Source: Colius striatus
Lineage: Eukaryota; Chordata; Aves; Coliiformes; Coliidae
DNA length: 64,000 nt
Direction: 5' to 3'
Assembly: GCF_028858725.1 (NCBI RefSeq)
Contig: NC_084771.1
Location: 7,902,915-7,966,914 of the forward strand
Positions within the stretch are counted from its first letter, which is position 1. Every line of letters starts with the position of its first letter. Position numbers and translations under genes: made by a program. This document shows positions 1 through 12,500 of the stretch, one piece after another. The notes below the pieces were generated by a model. It did not search any database, had not been told where the DNA came from, and saw only the letters and a list, made by a program, of their open reading frames with translations.

Positions 1-611
1 CGAGGTGGAAGGCTGCATCCTCTCAGGCTCCTTCATCCCTTGGCTCCCTCATACCCCTCCTGTTTGCCCCTTGCCCTCCCCACGCAGATGTGCCTCTCGT
101 GGCAAGAGCTGTCAGCAGGAACATCCTGTGGGGTGGATCCGTGGGCTCAGCTCAGCTGTGCTCCATCCTCCTGCAGAGCCTCGCCGGGAGAGACACCTCA
201 GTGTTTGCAGAGATGATCATAAATGAATCAGCAGGCAGATGGGCAGGCAGGTGCCCATGGGACGGCCCCCCCAGCCCACACACACCTCCATGCTCTCTGT
301 TTGAGTTGTGGGCTGAGCCACAGCTTGAGAGTCACCTCAGACACCCTACAGTGCAGGCACCTGTGTGGCTTTATTACAGGAATGAGTTCAGAGAGCAACA
401 GGCAGATCTTGATCAAACATTAACCGTGGGAAGAATTTGCTCTCATTTTTTTCCAGACCCAGGAGGGAAAATGTGAGCCTCCAAGTGCTGGTACCAGCAG
501 GTCCCATACTGGTCATACTGCTCCCAGTCCAGCAACTGCATCTGCCAGAGCCACGGTGCTGCTGAGGACAGGAGGCACCAGGAGATGCGTTTCCTACTTG
601 TAATTCTATGG

Positions 612-1012
612 AATGATAGTGGTTGGAAGGGCCCTGCAGAGCTGCTCCAGCGCAACCCCCTGCTCAAGCAGGTTCCCCTCGCTCAGGGGACACAGGAACG
701 TGTCCAGGTGGGGTTGGAAACCTCCTGAGAAGGAGCCTCCACACCCTCCCTGGGCAGCCTGGGCCAGGGCTCCCTCACCTCAACACCAAAGGACTTTCTC
801 CTCCTGTGCCAGTGGAACGTTTTGTGTTCCAGCTGATGTCCATCAGCCCGTGTCCTGTCACTGGGCACTACAGATAAAAGGGTGCCCCTATCCTCCTGAC
901 ATCCACCTTTTAGGGACTGATCAGCATTGATGAGCTTCCCCCCTCAGGCTTCCCTTCTCCAGGCTGAACAGCCCCAGGTCCTGCAGCCTTTCCTCCTCAC
1001 ACACGTTGTCAA
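612..1012 (-). mobile_element. CR1 LINE 3' fragment
   Basis: The plus strand reads GGTTGGAAGGG, then the CR1 tail hallmarks in reverse complement (CCCTCCCTGGGCAGCCTG, AGGCTGAACAGCCCCAGG). The insert is therefore minus-oriented and 5'-truncated, as is usual for avian CR1. Confidence 0.9.
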
Positions 1013-1501
1013 CCTCTGAGTGCAAGTGAGCATGAAGCCTTGAACCCAACCGGACTGGAGGCACTGCGTGGTTCAGTGACCAAAGCCTATGCCATAGGTC
1101 AACAAACAACTAAGATACAAATAAGCCAATAAATAAAACCCAGAAGAGTCCTGTGTGAGAAAGGCCCGAGGACAGAGCCAGAGCAGCTGCGTGTGCCGGG
1201 CTGCTCGGAGGACAGTGCAGGTACCAGCTCAGCAGCCGGACTGAAGCACTGCCAAGGGAGCTTCCCTGGGGGATAACCATGGGAAAATCAAAATGCAAGG
1301 ATGATGACATGAGCCAAGCTTTATCTCAACAGCCTTCCTGCTTCCTCATCTTAGTCAACGATCAAAATCAGTGGTTTAAATTACTGATTTACACCGTCCC
1401 ACCCTGAGGAACGTGTCACTGCCAGGCCCATGCCTGCTCCTCGCTGACAGCTCTGTCTTCCTGGCCACAGCCTCTCCAGCGTGGGCTTTGCAAGGAGGGA
1501 C

Positions 1502-1550
1502 CATAGAATGAGCAGGGATTGGAAGGGACCTCTAGAGATCATCCAATCTC
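1502..1550 (-). mobile_element. CR1 terminal scrap
   Basis: A short piece beginning CATAGAATGA, followed by GGAAGGGACCTCTAGAGATC. It is the extreme CR1 3' end in reverse orientation. Confidence 0.75.
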
Positions 1551-4461
1551 TGGATTGACTGCAGCTGCGGTGAGATCAGAGCCAAGCGTTAGGGATCGCT
1601 GCTGGAGCAGGAGGCACCGCAGGGGATGGACATGGAGCTCGGGAGGGCTGCACAAGGGGTGTCCTGCTGGGCTATGGGATCCCCCTGAGGGGGTACCTGC
1701 GGGGTGGTCCCCAGGAAGCAGTGAGGGTTGCTGCAAAACACCCCTCTGGCAGCAGAGATGGGCCAGGGCTATGTGTTGAAGAGCCACGTGCTGCAGGAGC
1801 TGGAGCTCAGCCCCGGCTCCAGGCCCCACACCCATCCTTTGGCCCCGGTGGGAGCCTGGGAGCCGGTGCGTGCCCCCAGCCCAGAGCATCCCAGCAGCTT
1901 CCCTGGGGCTGTTGGAAAGGCACCAATGAAATGAATGAGGCAGAGCGGAAGGCAGACTCTGCCCCAGGGCCAAAGTCCTGCTGGCGGGCAGCACGGCCTG
2001 GCACATCGGGGATCGAGGCAGCAGCTTCAGCAAGGGCAGCCGTGAGCAGCCGCCAAGGGACACGGGGCCGGGTGAGCCTGGGACCGGCTGCTGCCGGAGC
2101 ACAGCTCAAATGGGGCTTTTCTTCTCCCCTAAGCTCTCAGAAATTGCAAAACAGGGAGAAATGATGCCAGACGCCCTGCAGAAGGACCCTTGTCCTTAAT
2201 CGCCACGTGGTTGGTGCAGCCAAAGCCCCGGCACAAGGGGAGTGTGACCTAATTTCTTTTCGCTCCTTGCCTTTGCCTGCGAGAGCAGCCAAGGCACGAT
2301 CTGCCCGGGCACCGCTGCCTCCTCCCCGGGGTGCCGCAGGGGCTGGCTGCTCCCCTCGCTGCCTCCCAGCTCCCCTGCGCCCAGCTGATCCCCTTTCTCT
2401 GCACGGGGGAGATGAGGGTTTCCTTTCACCCTTGGGTGGGCCGTCCCTGTCCCTCTGCCTCCCTGGGGAGCCCGCAGCACGGGGCTGAGCTGCGTCAGCC
2501 CGAGGGCAGCTCTGCCCTGTGGTTTGAGGGATGGAGAGGAGGAGGAGTGGAGGGGGCCATGCTGGGACAAAGGCCCTCCATGAGGTAGGAAGAGAGTGGC
2601 ATGTGAGAGGGATGTATGGAGGGATTTGGGGATGCTGGAGTGAGGGGGGGAACGGGCTGACCCCCACCCCATCCCACCCCCATCCAGCCCCAGGGAGCCC
2701 ACCACCAGCCCTGGAGGAGCCTGAGCTGCTCCCCACAGGCCCCCGGCAGCCCGGCTGGGTCAGTGTGGCTGTGGCACGGTCCCGTCCCGCCTACGGCTCC
2801 CCACCTAGCGTGAGCTGCCCCGGCTCACCTGCGGTCCGGTGCTGGGGGGGCTCTCAGGAGCGGGGCAGCCCCGCGGGGCTGGGGGCCATGCCCAGGGGCT
2901 GCGGGTGCCCACCGTCAGCCTGTCCCACACCGAGCCCAGGGTGCCCGCTCCCGCTTGGCAGGGCTGGGAGCAAAGTGCCCGGGAGAGGCAGGGCTGGAGG
3001 CGGGCAGAGGCGGGGGCAGGAGCCCGCTGTGCCTGTGCCCCCTCCCTGCCCACAGCCCACTGCCATCCTCCTGCGGGCTTTGGGCCAGCTGCAGCTGCCC
3101 CCTACATACGGGACGTCGGGGCCTCCTCCATGGGGTCCCAGCCCTTTCCCCATGAGGGCCAAGGACCTTTGGCTATGGGGACCACGGTCCCTCAACCACA
3201 GGGGCTGTAGACCCTCATCCGTGGGGATGCATCCCCCTGGCCACGGGGCCCGCAGCCCCTCGCCTGGCCGGGGCAGCCCCTGCCTGTCTGGGGCCATGTG
3301 GGGCCCCACAGTGCCCTGGCCCCGGGTGCTGCCTGCTGGCACCCATCGCTGCTGGACCATCCTGGGGACAAAGGTGCTCACTGCCACCTTGAGGCCAACC
3401 CGGGCATAGTGTCCCCAAAACCAGCGCTGGGATGGGTTGGAGCGTGCCCGTGTTTTGGGAGAGCGTGTGGCCCCGCTGCCTCAGAGCTGCATCTGCTCCC
3501 GGGGGATTCACTCAAAGGGCTGGGCGCTGTGCACACACGTCAGCATTGCCGTGAACGGGGTGCACAGGGGGTGAAGGGATGCACCCTGAGAACTGGGGTA
3601 CTGTGGCTGAGAGTGGACCAGCTCAGGGTGGGCAGAGGTGTGAGGGGCTGGGTGGCTGGTACAGGAGGGGGCTGGGGATGCTCGGCCAGCAAGGGAGAGC
3701 AGGGGGCAAGCGGGGTGCAGGGCTGGCATGTTCAGAGGGGAGCCGCGTCACTGCGAGCACCAGATGAGGGAAGAGCCAGGGCAGCCTTGAAGGCTGGGGT
3801 TGCAGGGACCCTGGTTCAGCAGTGCTAGTGCTCCTGGAGTAGTCAGGGCCCTGGGACTCGCTGCCCTTCCTGCCTGGCTCGCTTGCTTTGGCTCGGCTTG
3901 GCTCCCTCCCGGCCCCTGCACAGAGTCAGGCGTCGCACACACACAGCCCAGTGTCCCTGAGACTGTATTCTGGGTAGGAAGAGCAAAGGGCGGCTCGAAA
4001 GGACACGGCCTCACAGCCTGTAGGAGAGTGCCCTGGGAACGCTGTCTGCCCAGGGCACAGGCAGCAGCTGCTGAGGCTGAAGGCACGAGGGGCCAGGCTG
4101 GGCATGAATGCTGCTGTGCTCTTGCAGCCTGCAAGTCGACTGCCTGAAGAGCCTGAGCCTTGAGGTCCAACAAGCACATCTCAGGTGGCCCCAACATCTC
4201 TCATGTCTCCCCTCCATCTTTGCTGGTGGGGTTCAGCGTGGTCCTTCTGTCACTTTGGGGAGAGGGGACTGAGACAGGAGGCGAGATCCAGGAAGCAGAC
4301 CTGATGGCCTAGGGAGCTTCTTGAGACTGTGCAGCTGAGTTGCTTTCTCCAGAGGAGTTGGGAGCATGGCTGACAGGTCACCTGCCCGCTCCTCCTCGCC
4401 AGCTCTCTGCCTGCCCCAGGAGCTCCAGGGAGGAGAGGTGTGAGCTGGGAGGGCTGGTGCT

Positions 4462-6572
4462 CTAGGTGTTGGGTCTGAGGTCAGGTCTCCACGGCAGGCT
4501 CACAGCCGTGGCCTCACCGAATGTGCCATGAGTGAGCTGGGGATGGCTCAGGCTGAGCACTGTGGCCTCCAGGTCCCGCTCTGTGATGTCTCTGCATATG
4601 GGGCGAAGGGGATTGAGAGCTGGGGGAGCCACTGAGAGGCTGCCCCACACGGCCCCAGGGCATCCACAGAGACGGGGACACTTGCTGCCCTCCTGCTGCT
4701 GCCCTGCTGCATCCCCTCCCTGAGGCTCACCTCTCCTCTCCTGCAAGGTGCAGGGCTCTGCCAGGGACTCTGAGGCCACAGGAGCTGGCCTGAGGGTACC
4801 TGAAGATCTCCATGCTGTCCCAGCCATGCTTCTGCAGCCCTTCCTCACCCTGCTGCAAGCCAAGCTGGCTCAGGCACTCACCGGCGCTGCGAGACCACTC
4901 GTCCTTGTCACAGGGCCACTGTGGAAAGAAGAGCAAGGTCAGAGGCCAGCAGCGTCACACAGTGACTGTGACAGCCCCACCTTCACACCCTCACCCCGCG
5001 TGAATGGGACACATGGCTGCTCCTCCACCTTCCACCTCACCCTCCTGCCTCGCTCAGGCAGAGCGCTGCGTGGGGACGGGATCAACCTCATACCCGCTGC
5101 TGGCCCCATGGCCGGAAAGCACATGCCCTCGCCTCCCTGAGCTCCCCAAGCCCTTGGCTGAGCCCCTGAGCCGTACCTCTGTGGGGTGGCCATGCTGGCG
5201 AGCACCCCGCGTGCCCATCGGCCGGGGCGGCTCCAGGGCTCCGTGGCTGTGGCACAGGAGGGGCCTTGCTCCGTCCCCGCCGTGCCCCGCGGCCGCCCGC
5301 TCCAGCTGGCTCAGGCAGGCCGCCATGTGCAGGGCCGTCAGCGAGCAGTCGCCCGGCCCCGCCGCGGCTCTCTCCAGCACGGCCGATTTGGGCCTCTGCT
5401 GCCGGCCCAGGCCGGGGGGGCTGAGGAGCTGCCCAGGGGCCGGCACACAGTGGGACCAGCCGCCACACCGCTCCTCCTGGGAGGGCGACGGGACCCGCGC
5501 CATGCGGGGGCTGTGGGGCCGCGGGCTCTGGGGCCGTGGGCTCTGGGGCCGCTCGGCCGGTGCTTGGCTGGGGGCCGGCAGCTGCGGCACCCCCTCGAAG
5601 ATGAAGTAGGCCGGGTTGGTGAAGCCGGCGGTGGGCTCCGGGAGGCTGCGGGGCCGGCTCCTGCGGGGCACGGCGGGACAGGCTCAGCGCGGCCCCGCGC
5701 TCGGGGGGCTCTGGGGCGGGGGATGAGCCCCTCGGGGTTACCTGCGGCGCTGCAGCGGTGGCCTGGGGCACGGCGGGGTGTCTGGCACCGGCTCGCCATC
5801 CTCTTCCTCAAAGCTGATCCACTCTGCAAAGGCACCAAGGTCTGGCATCTCCCCCTGGGCGCTGCACAGCCCCTGCCCGGGGCCCAGGAGGGCAGCGTGG
5901 GCTGCGGGGGGCCGGCGTTACCGTAGAGCCTCTCGCGGGTGCTGCGCCTGCCCTTGGGCACCCGCACCCTCATCCAGCCGCGGATGGAGCCCGTCTCCTC
6001 GCCACGGTGGAAGAGGAAGGTCTCGAACTGCTGGGCCATGCTGCCCAGCATCGACCTCATGGCGATGCAGCACTCGCCTGCGGGCACAGCCCACGCCTGT
6101 GTTACCCCCGGGCAGTTTCAGGGGGTGGATGTGCCCCCCCCCGTGTGCAGCAGCACCCTGGAGCGAGGTGGGTGCCCGAGTCCCTCCTGCCAAGCTCCAT
6201 CTGCCACGCTTGGCACCCTCGTGCCACCATCCCACACGCACCGTAGGACTCGCAGCTCTCCACTCCCTTGATGCTGAGGAGCAGGTGCTGGTCCCTCAGG
6301 TACTCCAGGTCTGGCAGGATGGGGTTCAGCTGCATGCAAAGAGAGAGGCTCTGGGGGGAATCTTTGCCAGGGGAGGATAGTGACGGCCCCTAGTAGCCCT
6401 TGGGGCTCAGGGTCTGGAGCCAGCAGGAGGGATGGGGAGGAGGAGGCTGCTGGAGGGATGCTGACCCCCTCCCCTGGGCGTACCACGGGCAGATGCTTTG
6501 CAGACCAGCCCAGCCTGAGGAAGCCGGGGATGTCACAGCTCTGGGAGGTGTTGTCCCTGCTCCTCTGAGCCT
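4462..6572 (-). other. INPPL1-like: SHIP-like exons 21-27: C2-like, NPXY, proline-rich and SAM parts
   Basis: Exons are 6484-6572, 6242-6329, 5922-6077, 5742-5823, 5177-5660, 4800-4918 and 4462-4591. The first three continue the post-catalytic domain (LEYLRDQHLLL, AQQFETFLFHRGEETG). The 484-nt exon holds NPAYF, a PTB-type docking motif, and a compact SPRP repeat. The last two encode the SAM domain (GLQKHGWDSMEIF, RDITERDLE). After it the tail departs from SHIP2 and ends DLRPNT. Confidence 0.85.
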
Positions 6573-9500
6573 CTGCCAGGGCAGAGCAGGGGGCACAGCT
6601 CCAGCAGGGCCGGCTCACCCCTGCAGTGGCCCCCCTGGCCCCCCCAGGCCTGGCAGGGCCACCTCACCCTCCAGGCAGTAGGAGTGGAACTCGATGTAGC
6701 ACTTGCTGCGGCTGGAGGTCCTCACGATGGCCTCGATGCTCTCCCACTCGATGCAGGCCTGGGGCTCAGTGCCGGAGCTGGGAGCTGCCGTGCGACAGGA
6801 ACCGGTGTGTTGGCACGTGGCAGCCGAGCTGCCCCCAGACCGGGCACGGGGCTGCCAGACCCCGACCCCTTACCCTTCTTGGGTACAAACTGCGACGTCA
6901 CTCCCACCTCAAAGGTGGCAAAGACGGGCGAGTGGTCGCTGGTCACGATGTCATCGGTGCAGCCTGGACGGTGGGAAAGGGCACTGGGTGACGGTCCCTG
7001 AGCCCTGGGGTGCCCCCAGCCCCGGGGTCTCTCTCACCATAGGAGTTGCAGACCACGTGGGTCTCTGGGTGTGACTTCCACAGGATGCGGTCGCACCACG
7101 AGGGGACATTGATCCGCACCTACACAAGGGGAAAGCAGCCAGCTTCAGTGCCCCGTCGGGTCTGGCTCCCCCCTCAAGCCCTGGAAGCAACCCAGCACCC
7201 CAAAAAGTGAGCTCCCTCCCACCTGGATGCCCCTTGGGAGAGAACAGGGTGGCAGAGGTGAGGGGGCTGAGCATCACCAGGTGGCCCCGTGCCCCCAGCA
7301 GTGCCCGAGCCTGCCATCCCCATCCCCTGGTGAGGGCCCGTGGCTCAGCAGGAGGCTCCAGGAACTCACCCCCGTGGGCTTGAACTTCTGCCAGCTGTAG
7401 GTGTCCCGGGAGCCCCGCTCGTACCGGTACGTGGGTGGGAAGCAGATGTCACCCTCACCTGGGAACCGAGACACAGAGGTGGCACAGGGGACACCGTCCC
7501 TGCCTGTCCCCAGGGCTGCAGCAGCCAGGGGGAGGCCCCATGGGGGTCTCCGTGTCACAGGGCAGGGGGAGCAGTGCCATGGCCCCGCACTCACTGAAGC
7601 GCAGGAACACCTTGTTCTTCTCCCGCTCCAGGTTGAGCTGGTCGACAGCCAGGAGGGCTTCAAACTCCTTCTTGGTTAGGTGGGCGAGGATGTCCTGTGC
7701 CAGGGAGGGAGGGCAGTGTGGTGAGCACTGGCTGCCCTCGCCTGCGCCCATCTCATCCTCCCTGGCCACGGGGCCCCACCTGCACGTCCATGTCCAGGCG
7801 GTAGTTGAGGTCCCCGAACCAGAAGAGGTGAGTGAAGCGCAGGGTGAGGTCGAAGGCCCCGAGCCGCTTGTCGCCCAGGACCAGGGAGCGCAGGATGTCA
7901 CTGTAGTTCTGGTTCCGTCTGCAGGGATGGGGGGGGACGGTAGCATTGTGTGAGCCACCTCGGGGGCACCTCATCTTCATCCTCTGCCTGCCGAGTGGGG
8001 ACAGGAGCAGGACAGGGACAGCCCCTGAGGGCTCTTCCAGCCCCCTGACACATCAGCCTGTCCCGGGACAACCCCAAGCCCTCACCTGTGGGTTTTCTCG
8101 CTGCCTGAGGCCAGGTGGCAGTTGACGAAGCCGAAGGAGGTCCCATTAAAGAGGAAGGAAACACCCACAGCTCCCTTGTTCCCTGCAGAGGTGTGCACTG
8201 AGCTCCTGGGGGGGGAAGGAGGGAGACCTCGGGGTGGTCCCCAGGCATCGCCCCCACCCCATCCCCTCCCTACCCAGCGTGTTGGCGATGCCGGTTTTCA
8301 CGCTGGAGGTGTGGACGTGGCTGATGCGCCGCTCGTGCTCGGGCTTCACCAGCACCACCATCTTGATGCTCCAGAGGCACTGCAGGGCGACCTGTGGAGA
8401 GGAGGGGTGTGAATCTACCTGTGTGTGTCCCCTGTCCAACTCCACGGCCAAGTAGCAAGGGCAGCCAACCCATCCCTCAGGGGTGGCACTCCCTGCATGG
8501 ACTCCACGGGTGCAGGAGGCTCCCTGGGCTGCGGTTGGGGTGGGAGAGGACCCTGGGCTTGAGCGTGAGGGTCCTGGGGCCATGGCAGCAAGCTGGGATG
8601 TCTGGGGGACGTCTTTAGCACCGGCTGCCACCCCAGCACGGCTGGAGAGGCCAGGCTGTGCCCCGCCGTTACCACTCGGTAGTCGATGGCCATCAGGGTC
8701 TTGAGAGACGCGCGGAGGAACTCGACCCACTCGCGGTCGCCCAGGGAGTTCTCCTGGGTGCCGATGACGTAGATGTCGTGGGGGATGCAGGCAGTGGTCT
8801 CATCCTGCGTGCGGCCCAGGCCCCGGGACATCAGCCAGGAGGCGAGGGAGCGGGGTGGCGGTGTGCTGCCTGCGGGGATGGCACGTGGGGATGGTATGGA
8901 GGGGATGGCATGGCAGAGATGGCACAGCAGGCTCTCTGAGCTCCAACCCCAGCCCCTGCGCACCTCCAGGGGCCACTGGGAATAGGCAGCATGGTGCCCA
9001 CCCCATGGCTCACCCCTGTTCATCCCAGAGTGGTGCTGGGGTTTCCTGCTCCAACCCAAACCCCTGTCTGTACACCAGCTCCTCCCTTTCTCAGAATCCC
9101 AGCATGGTAGGGGTTGGAAGGGCCCTGCAGAGATGCTCCAGCTCAACCCCTGCAGGTTCCCCTCGCTCAGGGGGCACAGGAACGTGTCCAGGTGGGTTTG
9201 GGAACCTCCTGAGAAGGAGCCTCCACACCCTCCCTGGGCAGCCTGGGCCAGGGCTCCCTCACCTCAGCACCAAAAGACTTTCTCCTTGTATTTAAGTTTC
9301 CCTGACAATGGACTACAATGAGACAGACAAACCCAAAAGTGCCCAGGTCGGAGTCTTCTCCAGTCTCCTTCTCCCACCGAGGATCCGCTCAGACCTCAAC
9401 TTTCCTGGGGCAGCTCCCTTCAGCCCTCACCTCCCAGAACCCACCCAGGCTCAGGCCGAGCCCTGGCAGCCTCCAAGGACAAGGAGCCCTTTTCCCCCAC

Positions 9501-12500
9501 CTTACCCATGTTCCATGTCCCGATGTACACCGAGATGAGGTCGGGCTCGTCCAGATTGGAGTGCTGGATCTTCACCAGCTGCAGCAGCTGGCAAAAGGCC
9601 TCCCGCTTCTGCGGGACAGTGTTTTAGGGTCCCAAAGCGGGGGTGCTGGTGGTGGGGTGGGGGGTAGGAGCTGTGGGGGTGGTCTCAGCCCTGACACCAC
9701 TCGTGTGCTGCGACACTGCGCAAGGGCTGGGTAAGGGAGCAGCAGCGAGTGCAGCCGGAGCCGCTTACCCGAGCACTGGGGAAGATGAAGTCTCTGCTCA
9801 GGCTCCTCTGCGGCTCGCGGTCGTACACCAGCCTCACCTTGCTCTGCACGCTCTGGTACTTGATCAGCTGCAGGACTGAACATGGGGCGTCAGGGGGGCA
9901 GTGGTGAGCTGAGAGGGAGGCTTGGGGTGCCACCAGGCTCTGCAGCCCATCACCCTGACACCAGGCCTGTGCCAGGGAGTCCCACAGCCCTGCAGTGCCC
10001 CATTGTTGGCTGGTGAGGGCATCATCAGTCTCTTACTCTTGTCCTGAGGGATGGTCTCCTCCGGGGACCCACTGCCCCTCTTGGTGATGGCCACCGTGCC
10101 CGACTCTACGTCCACCGTCAGGGTGGTTGTCCGCTGCGACTTCCCCACCTTCACCTGCCGATGGGGACGCGGTTCCTGGGTCAGCCCCACGCCTGCCCTG
10201 CCCCAGCACGACACTGGTGACCCTCCATGTCCCCTTCCCCGCTCACCTCAAAGCTCTGCACAGCCAGGGGCTTGGCGGTGGGTGAGGGGGCCGCTGCCAC
10301 GCTAGGCATTGCCAGGTTGTGCCTCAACACTGTCTCTTGCAGTGACTTTAGCACCTGCCGGAGAGATGGGCATTGTTCTGGGGGCACTGGGTTAACTGTG
10401 TTAACTGGGCTAACTAGGGGGACTGCCCAGCCTGTGCCAGCCCATCCTGCCCCAGCCCGGGGCACTGGCAGAGCTGGGCAGCGGCTGCCATGGCTCCCTT
10501 TGCACCCAGCTGGGCTTCCCAGCTGGAGGGGCAGGGACCTTCTTCTCCAAAGAAGAGAGGAGATGGTTGACAGTAGATATCTTGTTGAGGAGCAGCTCAA
10601 GATCTGGATCGCTGGTCAGGAGGCCCTGAGGGGAAGGACAGGCGTTTTTAGAGCAGAGCAGGTGGCACTGGATGGACGGATCCTTCCCTGTGGGTTGAGG
10701 CTGCAACCTGAGATGGGGGTCCCTGGGGTCTGGATGGGGAAGCAGCTTCCCCTGCTCCTGTGTCCTGGGCTGGGTGCGGGAATGAGTCCCTACTTGTCCC
10801 CAGGGAACCAGGTCCCCTCTGAGACCGTGGCACACACAGTGCTGCTGGGGGCACTGAAACCTCCCCAGCCGCCTCCCCCACAGCCCAGCTGCACCCAGCC
10901 ATGCAGCACAGGGTCTGGGGGCTGTGGGGGCCCAGGGGGTCTCACCTGCTCTCTGGCTGTGCTGCGAGGGGACATGGGGGGGTCAAACACTCTGGCCAGC
11001 GTCTCCAGACCCGCCAGTGTGGAGTCGATCTCACTGCAGAGGACAGCAGCGGGTGAGGGCCGGCGTGGGCATCTCCCAGAGCCTCAGTGGTGCTCCTCAG
11101 CCCCCGGGAAGGGGACAGGGATGAGGTGGGTGTCCCCAGGGGGTGTCCCAGCCCCAGCCCCCCGGCCACTCGCCTGTGCAGCGCGCGGCAGGCGGTGACC
11201 AGCGCGGTGCTGAGGTGCCGCAGCTGCGGGTGCCCGTGGCGCAGGGCCTCCAGGTCCAGCTGCAGGTGGTGGTTCAGGTACTCGGCCATGAAGCCCGTGA
11301 AGTCGCTGTCTGGGCTGCAAGCGGGAGGGTGGCCACCTTCAGGAAGATCCCCCCAGACCCAGGCCATGCCCACCCCATCGCCTCCGTCAGCCTGGAGTGG
11401 GCAGGGGCACGTTACCTGCTGTGGACCTGCTCCTGCAGCCTCTGGTGCAGCTGCTGTGAGATGTGTGTGCGGCCGGTGACGGGAGCGCTGAGCCACGTGC
11501 CCACGCTGGCTGTCCCGGCCGGGCCCGCGCTTGCCACGTGCCCAGCACCTTGGCCATCCTCACCCTCTGCAGGCACAGAGCAGCAGCTCAGCTCAGCTCA
11601 GCCCTCCCTGCTCACAGCCCCATGCAGCCCCTGCTGCCCCCTCCCCGCCTCACCTGAGTCCTCGTTGGCCGCCTGCCTGGCCCGGAGCACAGGGTAGAGC
11701 AGGGGGGTCACCAGCCCGTTGTTGGGCTGCTGGTAGGCACCGATCAGGTCGGGAAGGGTGCGGAAACACTTGGCCTGGATGCCCTGGATGGTCTGAGGGA
11801 GGCAAAGCACCATCATGTCCCCTGCTCTGACAACTCCACGTGCTGGAGCAGCCCCCTGCCTGCCGTGGTGACTCCCAAAATGTGCCTGTGGCCAGCTGTG
11901 TGCTGGCCCCATGGGGAGCTCACCCCAGCCCCTCACAAGGCAGCAGAGCAAGGAGAGGAGTGTGGAGACATCTGCCCCGTACAGCAGGCAGGGTTGCACC
12001 CTAGAGACCCTTGGGATTTTCTTTTAGGGGGTGCAGAAAGGGGAGCTGCAGAGAGTTGGGTATGGGAAAGCACTGTGAAGGGACCTCAATGAAGAGCAGC
12101 CCAGCCCCTTGCACCTGCATCCTGCCCATGCCACAGCTCATGGCCTGTGCCCCTCAAACACAGTGAGCCACAGGTATTAGCCAGGGCAGGGAGGGCACCC
12201 TGTGGCACCCACCTGGACAGAGAGCAGCCCCTCGTCATCGGGGAGGATGCGGTAGGTGTGGACGTGCCGTTGGAACCTGGGAGAGAGCAGACAAGGGTCC
12301 CTCATCATGCCTTCCACCACACTGTGGGCCTGTGGCAGCGTTGGGGTGATGCCCAGCACCCAGCCCTGATGCAAACAGCTCGTCCCCTCTGCAGAGAGAG
12401 GAACTGAGCTCTCATTCCTGGAAAAAGCATCACCTGTAGCTCTGGGTCCCTATGAGCTTGCAGGGGAGGATGCACAGTGGCTCCACAGCCACAGCCACAG

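Larger units (their letters stand above)
1..4461. other. Flank with no supported gene
   Basis: I found no exon chain with homology I recognise in this GC-rich, repeat-poor flank. Long open frames occur on both strands (for example 2531-3409 plus), but they are proline/glycine/serine-rich translations of GC-rich DNA without domains. The part just below 4462 must contain the 3' UTR of the SHIP-like gene on the minus strand. No clear AATAAA for it was found. Two CR1 pieces are annotated separately. Confidence 0.6.

Noticed and set aside
90-476. 128-codon open frame after a CCCACGCAG acceptor-like site at the left edge
   Set aside because: No domain recognised and no matching upstream exon can be seen. 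It could be the end of an unknown transcript but cannot be supported.
2531-3409. 292-codon open frame on the plus strand
   Set aside because: Composition is that of GC-rich non-coding DNA, with equally long frames on the opposite strand over the same stretch and no recognisable motif.
9308-9538. Possible small coding exon beside the CR1 in SHIP-like intron 11
   Set aside because: No homology, and exons 11 and 12 join in phase without it.
10227-11198. 323-codon open frame on the plus strand
   Set aside because: It is the reverse complement of SHIP-like exons 6-8 and their introns, so a shadow of a real gene.
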